From: Gautieria morchelliformis
Lineage: Eukaryota > Basidiomycota > Agaricomycetes > Gomphales > Gomphaceae
Length of the DNA stretch: 64,000 nucleotides
Direction of reading: 5' to 3'
NCBI GenBank assembly: GCA_015179125.1
Contig: WHVA01000208.1
Span: 62,001-126,000 of the forward strand
Below are positions 44,604-56,904 of this stretch, in pieces. Numbering within the stretch: the first letter of the stretch is position 1; the number at the start of each line of letters is the position of its first letter. A program made the translations under genes and the position numbers. The notes under the pieces are model-generated. The model saw only the letters and a program-made list of their open reading frames with translations. It was not told the origin of the DNA and did not search any database.

Positions 44604-45893
44604 ATGCACACCTCGAAAGGTAGAAAGCGCCCAAGTTCGGACGTGGAAATCTTAGAGGCACAGACACCTAAACGCCCCAAAACTGACGGCCCCAAAAAGC
44701 CCCGGCCCAAAAAATCTAGCTCAAGCATTGTGACAACTCCTAGCTCCATCACAGACATGGACTTAGAATCCAACGTCACCACAACACAAAACACCCCCCT
44801 GCCTCTACAGAAGAAGCAGCGACCCGCCATCCAGGCTTCAGCCTTGGACTGGCTAGACGAGCCAATGTTGCGCCCCCCCGAGAATAAAGGGAAGGGCCAC
44901 GCCAAAGAAACACCCAACGGCTGGGAAGCACACGTCCCAGCAGACGTCATCGCAGACTATCACTTCAGTCCGGATGGGATATACGAACACCTGGGCAGGA
45001 TAATGATGATGAACAAAGAACGAGGCGATAGACTGTGGGAGATGTCTCACAGACTTTGCCTGGCCACAGTATACGGCGCCAAAACCCTGGGACCCCTAGC
45101 CGAAAGGAAAGGGATAACAGGCAAAATAAAGAGGGTGGTTACGGAGCTTCTGGCCGAGGAACGGCCGGACGTAGTTGCCCAAGAGGGCGACCCGGTCTCG
45201 GTGGAGGAGCTCAATGTGCTGGCCCACTTCTCCAAAGGTGGAGTGTATAAAAACCCGAGAGGGAATAAAAGACCCGGAGAGGCAGAAAGAACCTCGAGGG
45301 TATGGGCACTGGTGACCTTGCCGGAAGCGGTGCCCGTAAGTTATAACATGTTTGAATACAGATCCTTCCGTGTACGAGGGGAATACCCCAGGGAGGCGGT
45401 CTTGTTGGTCCCCTTTCCATGGGAGCAACAAGCAGAGCAGTGGTTCAGAATAGGAAGAGCCCCTGCGACGACCAGAGAGACGGATGTCCGTCAAGCAATA
45501 GAAGACAATGTTGGCTCACGGCAAGCAGAAGTCCCGAGTGTCCAAAAATCTGCAGACAAAGGTGGCCAAATAGTCTGGAACGTCAGACTAACCTTTAAAA
45601 GGAAACTGGTCACGATGGACGACGGCAGCAAAGATTCCGTCGTCGACACATTAGGGAAGTCGGACAGATTGTGGAAAGTAGGACAGGAAGAATGGCTGAT
45701 TTGGCCAGGAACCCACTGCACCGGCTGCCATGGAGTTGGACACGTAGAAATCAAGTGCCCCCTCCGACCATACATAGCGCCTCTAGATGGGCGGACGAAC
45801 GACCCGCTCCCCAAAGAAGCGGATGACTGGCTGATTGAGGTCTACCTCAAAGCCAACCCGCGACAAAAAGTATACCCGAAGAAGAAGAAGTAG
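44604..45893 (+). CDS. LINE ORF1, gag-like RNA-binding protein
   Basis: 429 residues, uninterrupted. The N-terminus is basic and Ser/Thr/Pro-rich (KRPKTDGPKKPRPKKSSSS). A central domain includes IYEHLGRIMMMNKERGDRLW. A single CCHC knuckle, CTGCHGVGHVEIKC, sits at about residues 372-385, and the end is PKKKK. Such ORF1 proteins coat the LINE RNA and are needed for target-primed reverse transcription. The first ATG at 44604 is preceded by 640 bases of 5' region. Confidence 0.85.
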   Translation: MHTSKGRKRPSSDVEILEAQTPKRPKTDGPKKPRPKKSSSSIVTTPSSITDMDLESNVTTTQNTPLPLQKKQRPAIQASALDWLDEPMLRPPENKGKGHAKETPNGWEAHVPADVIADYHFSPDGIYEHLGRIMMMNKERGDRLWEMSHRLCLATVYGAKTLGPLAERKGITGKIKRVVTELLAEERPDVVAQEGDPVSVEELNVLAHFSKGGVYKNPRGNKRPGEAERTSRVWALVTLPEAVPVSYNMFEYRSFRVRGEYPREAVLLVPFPWEQQAEQWFRIGRAPATTRETDVRQAIEDNVGSRQAEVPSVQKSADKGGQIVWNVRLTFKRKLVTMDDGSKDSVVDTLGKSDRLWKVGQEEWLIWPGTHCTGCHGVGHVEIKCPLRPYIAPLDGRTNDPLPKEADDWLIEVYLKANPRQKVYPKKKK

Positions 45894-46153
45894 GGTGAAA
45901 AGTATAATAATGTTACGAGACGAACAATAATAATCTCTTGTATAACTCTCAAAACCACACTGTGTGAACTAAGTCCTGAAAGAAGAAATCAAGACAAGAA
46001 ATCAAGACGGGAACGCAATAACCCGACACCAATCACCAGCACATAAGTCAACAACGCTGAAATCAATAACAAGAACTACAACAGGGACAACAAGACGCCC
46101 GCAACAACAAGAATACCCAAAGAGACGATCAAGCGTCTCACCGGGACCAAAAT

Positions 46154-49100
46154 ATGACGGCGTCAATTGACGCCACAGATGTCCGAGGCCCAAGTAGAGC
46201 GGGAGGCCTGCATCTCGACCTTGGACGTCTCGCTCGCCGCAAGGCAACCCTGCTGTCGTTTAAGCCTCCACGGCAGCGAAGCTTGACACATGGCCTGGCA
46301 CGTCACGAAGATAGCTATAAAATAACAACCGCCACTAACTCAATTACAAATGAAATTATAAAACACACTTTGGTTGCTTGTACCGGTCATGGCTCTGAAT
46401 TATCTGGCTCTTCACTCTCGAAAGCCCCACCTGGCTCCCTCGGTGGGCAATTTAGGGTGGCGTCAAATCAGACGGGAGGTCCTTCATCCGAGCAATCGGA
46501 TAAGCCACCCCTCAGTTCTGAGACAGAAGGACCGACTGTCAACAAAATAAGTGTAAACTCAGCCCTAAGAAATAAAGGCCTGATAAAATGTAAGAGTGAC
46601 GAGCAAAAGCAAGGTCACTCGAAAAAACACGACTTGAGGGCGAAACCGCGAAAGAGCGGCGCCCGCTCGGCAGACCCGACCCCGCAAAGGGAAGGGGCTG
46701 GCAAAGAAAAAAACAAGGGGTTGAGACAACGACAACTGGAAGACTACTTCCAGATAAGAAACACAACCACCACGCAAAGTACCCAGCCTCCGACGCAAGG
46801 AGAGCTGGATGAGGAAGAAAGACGGGAGCAAAACCTCCCCGCACACAACCAGACAAGCGAACGACCCACCCAGCCTCCGATGCAAGGAGAGCCGGGCGGG
46901 GAAGAAAGACGGGAACAAAACCCCCCCGCACATAACCAGATAAACGAACAGCCCGAAGAAAACCCCTTCCTAGAGCTGCACGTCGAAGACCTGATAACGT
47001 CTGAAGAAGAGGACAGAGCAGGCGAGGACGGCCACGCACGGCTGAAACAAAAAATGAAAGACTGACAAACTAAAGTCAGTAAGAAAAGAGGTATAACCAT
47101 CGCCTCTTGGAATACAAAAGGAAGAAACGATAGTAACCACAAATCAAAGTGGAATGCAATTGCAAGAATAATGAGGCTAAAGGGAATCGCAGTGTTGGCG
47201 GTCCAAGAAGCCAGAATGAAAACAAACGAGGCAGAAGAAGCGTCGAGAGCAAACCCAGGAATACTGTTTCTAGTGAATGGAGAGCACTCCAACAAGCTAG
47301 GGACGTTGTTCACCATTAACCTGGCGAAGATAAACGCCGAAGAGGCACAGGTCATTATCGACCATAGACAACTGGTGCTGAATAGAGCCCAGATACTAAA
47401 ACTGAAATGGGGAGACAACCAACAGCTAAACCTGTTGAACGTCTACGCCCCGAACGACACTGAAGAAAAAATAGACTTCTTTGAAACTATAAAGAGGTAT
47501 CTGAATAAGAACAAGAAAGAGGCAATCTGCCTGTTGGGAGACTTCAACTGCGTCAAAAGAGACATAGACAGGAGCCCGGCCCACAAAGACAGAGAAAGAG
47601 TCACCGAAGCCCTTAAAGGGGCGACGAAAACAAGAAAACTAAAAGACGTATGGAGGCTATTAAACGAAAGCGAGCTCGCCTTCACGTTTACACAAAAAGG
47701 GTCAAGCTCGCTGGCCAGAATAGACAGAATATATATGACAGACGACATGGCGGAACTGACATACAACGCCACGATAGAGTCAAACTTCAACCTAAGCGAT
47801 CACAGCCTGATTACGGCAAAAATAATGGCCGACAATCTCCCGTACAGCGGAGAGGGCATGTGGAAACTAGACGAACAGACGCTAAACGCAAAGGACTTTC
47901 AAAAGAGAGTCGAAAAGCTGCTAGTGAAAAACAACACCTGGGTCAAAAAGTACCTAGAGGGAGAAGCGAACGCCAAAGGAGACAAAGAAAAGATAAAGCT
48001 CCTCCGCAACAACGGGAACAACCCACAGGCAAAGTGGAAAGTCCTGAACAGAGAAGTAAAAAGAATAACAATCGACGTGCAAAAGCGCGAAAAAAAGAAG
48101 AAAGAAGCCATGAAAAAGAGCTTCAAGAAGACATAAAGAAGGAGCTGGAAAAGGCCCAAAACCCGCACCTAACACATGGGGAACGAAGAAAAGCGACGGA
48201 AGAGGCTCTCTTCCTAAAAGAAAAAGTTAATAAAACAGAGGCCGAAAACATAGAAAAGGCCAGAAAGTTCGCAGAAGCCAGGTTCCTGAAAAAAGGAGAG
48301 TCAAACACAAAATACTGGTTCGGACTGAACAAACCAAAGCTGCCGCCCAACACAATGTTAGCAACTCGGGGCTATGGCAGGGAAGGTTCGGTAGAGTTCT
48401 TAGAAAGCTAGAATCAAATACACTCTCTCAGTGAATTTATTGTCGCTGATATATTAATACAGTACCTAGAATCAAATACACTACATGATTTTCAGTCAAC
48501 ATGCTATGTAAATATGAAAGATACTACTCGCCTCTCTCAGTGAATTTATTGTCACTGAGAGAGGAGTACAATCCTGTCTCAGAAGGCATATACGTGCACC
48601 CGGCCCTTTAGCGCCCAAGAGCTCGCGCGTCGAAGTCATTTCAAACTCTGCTGGGTGCAGCCGCCTGTGAAAATAGAAATAACAAAGTGGAATGGAGAGA
48701 TAGGGAGTGACTGGAAAATTTCGAAAATAAGCAGAGAAATGGATGCATGGTACAAGGACAATGTGAGAAACAATTGGAAACACCACACAATAAATTGAAC
48801 ATATTATGCTTGATTTTGGTGCAGGAGCATAAATGCACCCAACACACAATCCTGGGCCTGCAGGACGAAGAAGGAAAAATAACAAACTCCACAAGAGAAA
48901 TGACGGAGATAGCCTCCCGATACCACGGAAGACTACAAAAGAAACATACGGGCAATGGGCAGAAACGCCCCGACATAACAAAGTTGCTAAAAGCCGTCTT
49001 CAACGATGTCGAAAGACACGGAATGGAAGAAGACGAATACTCCAAGGGGATAATGTACCTCTTGTACAAGAAAAAAGACAAACAAGAATAGAAAATTACA

Positions 49101-52100
49101 GACCAGTGACACTACTGGAAACAGACTACAAAGTCCATACAAAAGTAATGGCAAACAGGCTCGGGGAAGTGGCGGGAGACCTGATCCACGCGGATCAGGC
49201 AGGCTTCATCCCGGGGAGAAACCTGTACGACCACGCACGTCTGGCGGAAATAATGCCAGCGTACGCAGAAAGTGAACTGGAAGAGGGGCTGATCCTAAGC
49301 CTCGACCAGGAAAAAGCCTACGACAAGATTGACCACGAGTACATGTGGATCATACTGAGAAAGTTCGGATTCCCCGAACACTTCATAAACCTAGTAAAAA
49401 CCCTATACGGGAAAGCAGCAACAGCGGTGATGGTAAACGGAGTAATACCAACGACCGTAGAAATAAGGCGAGGAGCAAGACAAGGAGACCCCATGTCATG
49501 CATCCTATACAACCTGTCAATAGAACCCCTAGCGTGCGCGCTAAGAAAGTCAAAGAAGCTGAAAGGCTACTCGACGCAGGGGATAAGAAAACTCATAGCC
49601 AAACTGTTCACAGACGATGCGATAATATACATGAAAGCTACTGACAGCTACAAAAGTGTAATGAAAACGGTACACTTGTTTGAAGTCGCCTCCACGGCGA
49701 TCTTCAACCTAGATAAAACAGAAGCGCTTCCGATAGGAAGCGAAGACTTCAGAAACAAAGTCATAACTACGAGAATGGTGGGAGATGAAAGACTGCCCGA
49801 CCACGTAAAAATCAAAAAAGACGGTGAACCCATGAGAACCCTCGGGTCATGGGTTGGAAACAAAGTCTCCATAAAAGATAAATGGAAAGACATAATAGAT
49901 AAACAAAAAGCAATAATGAACACATGGGCAAAGAGCCACCCCTCCCTAAGGGGAAAAGAATTAATACTAAAAGCACTGGTCACGTCAAGGAGCTGGTTCC
50001 TAGCAACGGTAAACGGCATGCCCAAAGACGTAGAAAAGAAATGACCAAAACATGAAGAGCTTCCTGTGGGATGGGAACGAAAGAGGGCTGATGGAACTAA
50101 AAGCCGCCACAGCCAGTAGAGAAGACGGAGGCCTCGGCATCCCAGACATAAAAGCGAGGCTCGCCGCAATACACATAATGTGGTTACAAAAGTACCTAGC
50201 CATACCAGAAAAACGCCCAGACTGGGCTTGGATAGCAGACAGACTCATATTCGGAGATATCAACCCCAAAGCAGTCCTGAAGGTAGACACCGAATCGAGG
50301 ATAAGCTGGTTGAAGCAAACGTGGAGGACCAAGCAAGGGTTACACTCCAGCCTGCCGACATCGTTAAAGGAGATGTTAAAGACGGCAGAGGCGTACAACG
50401 TCAGAATACAGGCCAGAAAGACAGATAAAGGCCTTAAAGAAAAAATGACGGTTTGGCACAATGTGGTCAAACCAAACGATAACTACAAGTGGAACAAAAG
50501 ACAGCGAAATGCCTGAGAAAGAACCACGATATAATCTCAATAAAAGACTTACAAAGGGCAAAGAAAGGGGCAATAACCCCCGACAGAAAATGTGAAAACC
50601 ACAACGCCTGCCTGAATATGGCGAAAAACCTATACAAAGGTTACCCAGAAAAATGGGACCCCGAGAAAGGCACCCCCTACACGGATGGGCTAGACCACAC
50701 GACAGGGAGGAAACGAAAATAGAAACGTTTCACGAAAATAGGTGAAAACATAGCAAACCCAGACATAACAGAAAGGGAACACCCAGAGAATGCAACAAGG
50801 ATATTCCTGGACAAAGAGAAAAAAGAGGAATGGCAGGCAAAGCCAACCTATAGAAAGCACCACAGAACAGGAAAGGAATGGGAAGTCTACACGGACGGAT
50901 CATGCCTCGACCCAAACACGGAGTCGGCCAGAACAGGAGCAGGAATATACTGCCAAGATAACGAAATTTACACAAAGGCCATAAGAGTGCCTGGAAAGAA
51001 AGAAACAAACCAAAGGGGAGAACTAGTGGCCATATTGAAAGCCCTAGAAATGATACCAAAAGGAGACCCCCTGAAGATAAAGACCGACTCGACCTACGCA
51101 GCGGCCGGAATAATCGAAGGATTAAACAAATGGGAAGATATGGCTTGGCTCAACATAGACAATGCCGACATCTTCAAAAAAATAAAATATGAATTGACGA
51201 TAAGAGGCGCAGTCACCACCTTTGAATGGGTGAAAGGACACGCTGGTACAAAAGGCAATGAAGAGGCAGATAGACTAGCCTCGGAAGGCGCAAATAAAGC
51301 CGAAGCCGACGAAATAAACCTAGCCGTCCCAGATGAATATGAACTCAAAGGGGCGAGGCTGCAAAGCCTAACTCAGAAACTAGCCTACGAGCTAATAATG
51401 AGAGGAAAAAACATTGATCTGGTAACGAAAACCAGAAGGAGAAAGCTTGCCGAAACAAAGGCAGAGCTACAAGAAACACTGGGCGTAAGCCCAACAGAAA
51501 GGGCAATATGGAAGACGCTAAAGTCGCCCACCATAAGGAGAAACATCGCAGACTTCCTGTGGAAACTGCTGCACGGAAGATTAAGAGTCGGAGTATACTG
51601 GAGAAACATACCCGGCTACGAGGAAAGGGCCAGCTGTAAAAAATGCGGAGGCCTAGAAACAATGGACCACATATGGTTCGAATGCCAGACCCTGGGCCAA
51701 TTGGAGGTCTGGGACGCGGCAGAGACACTCTGGAGAAAGACAACAGAGATAAAAGAAGGGGTAAACGAATGGATACACCCGAACGAACACCTAATAAGAG
51801 GATTAGGAGCCGTAAAGAAGGCAGAACGCTTCTCTTCAACACGAACGCTACAAAAATACAAGGACCTAGTCCTAGAAACAGCGTGGCTTCTATGGAAAAT
51901 AAGGAACGAATCAACAATCAGAGAAAAAACCTTCACAAGAAAAGAAGTGAAGGCAAGATGGGTGGCAGAAATAAACCACCTAATACAAAGGGAGCACTCA
52001 GTGGCCCTGATACGAAAAGATAAACAAAAGAGAAGCCAGGACATAAAGCGCTTCAAGGAAAAATGGGCGTGCACGGACTACGCAGTGACGCTACACAAAG

Positions 52101-52162
52101 GTAACCTGACCATCAAAAGGTGGGATCAGAGGCTCCCAGACGGAGAAACGGGAGAATGGTGA
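46154..52162 (+). pseudogene. LINE ORF2: endonuclease, reverse transcriptase and RNase H, broken
   Basis: An N-terminal Gln/Glu/Pro-rich part has a 33-residue tandem repeat (QPPTQGELDEEERREQN type). A TGA at 47063-47065 separates it from the endonuclease, which has the motifs WNTKG, QEAR, NVYAPN, LGDFN, RIDRIY and SDHSL. Frame changes lie near 48100, 49085 and 50045, with others near 50510 and 50720. Reverse transcriptase (49090-50040) shows NYRPVTLL, QAGFIPGRN, LDQEKAYD and FTDDAI, with T where most LINEs have A. RNase H (50890-51290) has VYTDGS, QRGEL, KTDSTY and GNEEADRLA. A CCHC-like CKKCGGLETMDHIWFEC follows. A foreign 490-base insertion interrupts the region before the reverse transcriptase. 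Confidence 0.88.
48358..48844. mobile_element. Unclassified ~490-base insertion in LINE ORF2
   Basis: The ORF2 frame reads PNT before it and resumes ILGLQDEEGKITN after it. An ACACAAT repeat of about 7 bases flanks it (near 48351-48357 and 48845-48851). Inside are two copies of TAGAATCAAATACACT and two of CTCTCTCAGTGAATTTATTG. One of the latter forms a hairpin with 13-base arms (CCTCTCTCAGTGA and its complement). It has no coding part; superfamily not determined. Confidence 0.55.
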
Positions 52163-52419
52163 AAAACAGAAAAAATAAAAACATATATACCTTACAATCA
52201 TCACGATTATTGATACTAATAGCCAAGAGCCGCGTGGGATCAGATCCACGACAAACCTGACTGCAACCCCTACAGGCTGCGAGTGCGGGGCGGCGTACCT
52301 CAAAAGCCGGGCCAGCGACAAGAGAGCCCAGCCGATGAGGAGGGGGGGGTTTTAGTGGGTAAAAGCCCCACACTGTCTCCCACTAGGGAGTTCGTCTGTT
52401 AGCAGATTTCCCCTCCCTG

Positions 52420-52421
<2 letters not shown>
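52163..52421 (+). other. LINE 3' untranslated region
   Basis: About 260 bases from the ORF2 stop to the poly-A, ending CCCTCCCTGGC. A G run (GGAGGGGGGG) lies near 52340. Confidence 0.7.
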
Positions 52422-52462
<41 letters not shown>

Positions 52463-52475
52463 AACTACTAGCCGC

Positions 52476-53062
52476 CGTATCATGGCTAGTCAGCTTCGGA
52501 TGACGCAAGGGAAGAATGTTAACAGGCATGACTCGGGACTCCGAGTCTTAGTAGTTACATACTTGAAGAACTTAGTCTAATAATTATCTTACTGCGTGGT
52601 GACCCATTTTATGCTTGGTACATTTTCCGCACATTTTCGCTGACCTTTTATGAAAATGGTGACAAAATCCAACCAAAAAAAACACCGAAAAAGCCCGAAA
52701 ATGCACGCGTGAAACACCCTAATGAAGACCACGACCACACAACGACTATGACTAACCGTGAAATGGAAAAGCACCCGGCAGGCGCACATGGTGCAAACAA
52801 AGACAAAAGCTGTAAGCTTTGGCAACGAATAGCGTGAGAGCGCTGGCAATTGCATAATACGCGGAGAAACCTCGGCAAAAGGTGTTGGATTTCCCACGGT
52901 ATTCTCACATCCCAGTGCCCTTGACAAGCAAGGCGATATAAGAGACCTCATGGGTCTTCACACGTGTGGCCGAGTATAGGGAATTGGTCGAAATGCTACA
53001 TACAGCATCTCCATCTGTCACGCTTGCCCTGTGCCTTCACCAGAATATACCTTCTCAACAAT
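52476..53062. other. Presumed 3' flank of the interrupted host gene (copy B)
   Basis: Second copy of 15845-16425. No credible gene. Confidence 0.35.
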
Positions 53063-54193
53063 TCAAATCATCTTCCTTCTTTCTCTCTCTGTGCAGGAAA
53101 ATACCTTTCCTTCATGAATGAGTCCAGGTCTAAATACGCCTACACTTGCCCTTGTGTCCTGCGGCAGAGAGTCAAGCAGTTTACTGATGGGGAGTGTGAG
53201 AATGATGTTGTCAGGGGACACCCTGTTTTCCATTTCCAGTTCCGACACCACACCCAGTTCCGCCTCCATTTCCGACTCCGCTTCCGGTTCCGATTCCATC
53301 TCCGCCTCCGCTTTCGGAAATGATTCCGCTTCTGGGAGAACTTCCACCAGTTCTGTTCGCCTTGCCAGTTCCACTCCAATTTCCGAGTTCCACTCTTGGA
53401 ACAGTGTCGGAAATCAAGCGACTCGCGTAATAGGTGGCATCAAGGGTCGATCAAGGGTCAGGGCGATGCAGGGTTGATGGCGGGTGCCAAGTGTTGTCCC
53501 TGGCTGCGCAGCGTAGTATAATACGGGCTCACTGACATTGGGGGTCCTTAGACTTTTCTCTTTGGATTTCCCCTTGTCAGGTGAGAATCCCCCTCTTGTA
53601 TACTCTGCCTATTTATACAGACTTTGGATTTCCCCTTGTCAGTTGTGTGGTAGTGTGATCTCCACAACCAGCCAGGGTTGCCCTTACAGATGTCTTGGTC
53701 CAAATATTCCGCTTCAAGCTGGTTTCCGCCCTTCTCAGTTCTGGCATATAGTCGTCCAAAATTCTGTGGGCGGGCTATGGATGGTTCCAAGGTGAATAAT
53801 GTATTGCATGCACGGGGTTCAACTGAAAGCGTACTCATGAGGATGAAAGCTATCCAATGCACGTATCTTGGGCCTTGACTGTCCACGGATGGTACGTTGT
53901 GTAAAGTCGACGCAGGGTATAGTTGATCTCTCCAGAAGCGCTATGTGAGGTTTCAGGACAACATTTGCTGGAACGCCAGATTTTTTTCTTTCAGTCATAG
54001 TCTTGAGTGCAGCAGGATAAGGGGACGTAGTGACGGATTCTGGATGTTGGATAATTGGTCAGGCTCGTCACAAAGAGATGGGGTATGTGATCTCATGGCT
54101 TTCAATCTTTTGCGTGAAACTGTCGAGTTAGGTGTATCAAGTGAAATACACCGCTTAGAAATGGAAAAGTCGCGTGATTTGAGCTGGGAACTT
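53063..54193 (-). pseudogene. Unrecognised host gene, 3' part, with a solo LTR inside (copy B)
   Basis: Same coding stretches as at 16426-17070, for example SIARPQNFGRLYARTEKGGN and LDSLPQDTRASVGVFRPGLI, but a 480-bp solo LTR (53209-53688) separates them. At its upstream end it is cut by the copia solo LTR at 54194. It therefore carries two LTR insertions here, and a Tc1 element lies further upstream. Confidence 0.5.
53209..53688. mobile_element. Solo LTR, 480 bp, fossil, copy B only
   Basis: It begins TGTCAGGGGACACC and ends CCCTTACA, with target duplication GATGT (53204-53208 and 53689-53693). Copy A has the empty site near 16569. A TTCCG/CTCCG-rich tract fills 53236-53345. It is a single LTR without internal parts, and it is young relative to the duplication. 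Superfamily not settled. Confidence 0.85.
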
Positions 54194-54444
54194 TGTTGAA
54201 AAACCGGTCATACTTGACCGATCACCGAGATCACCGACCCTTTGTCCACTTAGCGCGTTGTCCCTTGCCACAGCCCCTTTTGTATCTTCACCCCATTGTT
54301 CTACCCTATTGTTCTATTCCTCTTTTAGAGTACAAAAGGTCACTCTAGCTAGTATAAGTAGAGCCCCAATTGTACGACGACCTCTCAGCTTCTCCTGACG
54401 TCGTCTTAGCCTTAGAGTCTCTGTCTCAGACCTCTGCGCCTACA
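54194..54444 (+). mobile_element. Solo LTR of the shared copia element (copy B), fossil
   Basis: 251 bp with TG..CA ends and the same AACTT target duplication (54189-54193 and 54445-54449) as the full element at 17071-23945. It formed by recombination between the two LTRs after or during the duplication. It retains more CpG sites than either LTR in copy A. Confidence 0.92.
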
Positions 54445-54461
54445 AACTTTGGCAACAATTA

Positions 54462-54915
54462 CAGCTGTTCTGGGTACATAAGGCGGAGTCTGAATTTTGA
54501 CTCCGTGACAGCCGTTCAGAAAGAAACATGTATACCTCGATAACTAGTGGATAATAAGACCTGATATTTTGTAATAACTATATATGATATAGTATCTACC
54601 ATTTAGTACAAGATATATAGCTTATTATGCAGATTCTAATATTCGAAAAAATAGGCTTATATGCACCATTATGATACCAATATAGCATAAGCAGAGGATG
54701 TAGCATTCTCAGACTAGAGTAATATACATGTATAAATGTTTTAAAACTAATGGAATTGTATACTGAATGGTTTAGGGAAGGGGAGGGCTGCATACTAATT
54801 GAGCACCTTTCCAGCCTTTTAGCTGTCTACAAGGCCATAAATGCTGATTGTAACACTCTAAACTATTGTATATAACGTATATTTACAATAATTACATGTA
54901 ACGTATTTTTTCAGG
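54462..54915. repeat. Left terminal inverted repeat of the copy-B Tc1 element
   Basis: 454 bases, an inverted match to 62685-63139. Confidence 0.9.
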
Positions 54916-54988
54916 CTTTCCTTGACTTCATAAACCTGCTGGCGGCCATGCGGCACTTGTGACATCACGCGATGTAGCGCAATTAGGT

Positions 54989-54994
54989 CACGTG
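54989..54994. promoter_or_regulatory. CACGTG box upstream of the intact cargo gene
   Basis: GGTCACGTGACC about 115 bases before the ATG at 55106, at the same distance as in copy A. Confidence 0.5.
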
Positions 54995-55105
54995 ACCGCA
55001 CGAAGCCTCGTGCTGCAACGTGGCCTTGCCGCCTTCCTCTTACTTCCTGTTTCCTCACCCATCGTTTCTCTACTCAGCTTCTATCAGACCACATTTTTCT
55101 GTCTA

Positions 55106-56904
55106 ATGGCCCGTCAAAAGGGCAAAGTAACCACCAAACCACCCGGGGAGCCGCCTCCCAGCAAACCGAAAACCCGTGAGCGGGACGTGGTAGATCCCTC
55201 ACACATAGTCGAGGGACATCGATCCAGGACCCCTTCCAGTCGTTTACTCCAGTCAAGTGACGCAAAACCGGTCTCCAAGCCGGCGACCGGCTCAGAGACA
55301 GCGAGGATACCATCTAAGCCCCCTCCAGTTCGTCCCTCTACTGCTCCCAAGGCCACGACCGCTGCTCCCAAGGCCATGACCACTGCCCCTGCCCCTGCCC
55401 CCGCCGCGACAGCTGCCCCTGTCCCCGCCCCTGCCCCCACCCCCGCCCCCACCCCTGCCCCTGGCCCTGTTACTACTGCAGCGCTCAGTACGATTCTAGA
55501 GGAACAGGAGTCCCAAATCGAAACTGATGCGGACGACGAGGATCTTTACGTGGACCACCCCTCAGTGAGCAGCGACAAAGATCTATTTTCAGGTCTCGAA
55601 CCCTTGGACGTCGAACTCCCGGATCCATCTGACCAGTCATCAAAGGCTAGAGTGGCGAGAAAGGTTGGCAAAGGAGCAAGCAAGGCAGCAGTTGCCTTGC
55701 CTCACAGTATGTTTCTTATTCTCACTTTTTTTCTGCACACTAACAATTTATATACAGCTATTAAGTTTAGTATCCCCTCCCGTTTCGGACTCAAACAGCT
55801 CATATGGCGTACACACCATGTCGAGCCGACAACGACCATAGCCGACCTGAAGGAGACCATTCACCTCATCCTCGGCCTGGATGCAATACCAGCCGTGAAG
55901 CGCCCTCCCCTCGTTACGCATATCAAACACGATCCGGCCAAGCTTTGTTTCGCTCTCGACACTGACAATGACTGGGAGGCCCTTAAGGACGAATGGAGGA
56001 AACGGGCAGCAAAACAGGGTGAAGATACCTGCATTGAGATTGTAACTGGTCCTAAAGTAAGTTTTTATTTTCTTTTGTTCTTCTACAGCTAAATTTTTGA
56101 TAGTTTTTTGACTTTCTGGAGGAGGCCGTTGTGGCACACGCTGCATCCTCTAAAGGAAAGGCCAAGGGCAAGGCCAAGCCTGCCGTTAACCCCTTTCTTC
56201 AGGACGACGCAGCCATTGAGTCTGAGTCGGTGGCAAAGCTAGGTGCAGCTGATATGGCCAGGTCAGCGCGATTCCAAGAGGAACTCGGGAAGCTCAGGGA
56301 AGCCTGGTCCTGTGACCAGCACCCCAAGTCAATATGTATGGCGCGTGCATTGAGGGGCCACCACAAGGTACTGAACTTCGAGGGAGAACTTTCCTGGGTA
56401 TTAGAGCTCGTAAGGTTTTCTCTGATCTCTTTTTTATTTCATGCGCTAACATTTTAATAGATAGGTGGTACAAGCGGCGTGGACATCAACACCCCTCCCA
56501 AGATTGAGTATTTCAAGTTCTTCCACACCCAAGATGGCAGCAGTGCCCCAGTCCTTCGTCGAGGTGGCGTGCGGCATTATAGCGAGCCACCCACTAGCAT
56601 GCATTGTGACGCTGCTCCTCCTGTTATGCCTGCCGTTCCCCCCATCCACATCAATTTCCCTGCCGACATCTTTCAGCATCTACAGGCGTCTCACCACTCT
56701 CGTCCCAAACGGGGCCACTCCCCATCACCCAGTGATCGTGTGGCAAGTCCAGACGACAATGCACCAGTGGACGACTCGCCTACCCCCACCATCGGGGAGT
56801 GGATCACGCACTTGGAGATGCAGCGCCTCGCGTACAAGAGGTGGGATTTTCTGCGTTTGTGCTGCAGAGGAGGCAGTTTCCCGTGCGTGTGGCATTTGCA
56901 ATGA
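55106..56904 (+). CDS. Pro/Ala-rich cargo protein of the Tc1 element, intact (copy B)
   Basis: Exons 55106-55706, 55758-56056, 56104-56409 and 56461-56904 total 1650 nt (549 residues) in one frame. The N-terminus, [18 protein letters not shown], is basic. A Pro/Ala low-complexity tract follows, then an acidic stretch ([13 protein letters not shown]). A folded domain begins [20 protein letters not shown] and continues [21 protein letters not shown] Lys/Gly-rich linker precedes a helical part ([12 protein letters not shown]). The final exon ends [20 protein letters not shown] and then runs into Helitron helicase sequence in a different frame. I recognise no family. Its long open frame suggests it is a real protein, perhaps a host gene captured by a Helitron or Tc1 element. 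Confidence 0.55.

Larger units (their letters stand above)
43964..52460 (+). mobile_element. Tad-clade-like LINE with poly-A tail, near full length (copy B)
   Basis: The 8.5-kb element lies between exact 15-bp target duplications GAAACTACTAGCCGC (43949-43963 and 52461-52475). It has an ORF1 with a CCHC knuckle and an ORF2 with APE-type endonuclease, reverse transcriptase and RNase H, then a 3' UTR of about 260 bases and 39 A. The APE plus RNase H order with a gag-like ORF1 is that of fungal Tad elements. ORF1 is intact; ORF2 has a nonsense codon, several frameshifts and a 490-base insertion, so the copy is inactive. Confidence 0.9.

Noticed and set aside
46539-47039. 166- and 224-codon minus-strand frames over LINE ORF2
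   Set aside because: They are shadows of A-rich plus-strand LINE coding sequence.
47650-48411. 253-codon frame overlapping the endonuclease
   Set aside because: Only its last third belongs to ORF2, after a frameshift; the first part is out of frame with the endonuclease motifs.
53236-53345. TTCCG-rich tract considered as a coding repeat
   Set aside because: It lies wholly within the 480-bp solo LTR flanked by GATGT and is absent from copy A.
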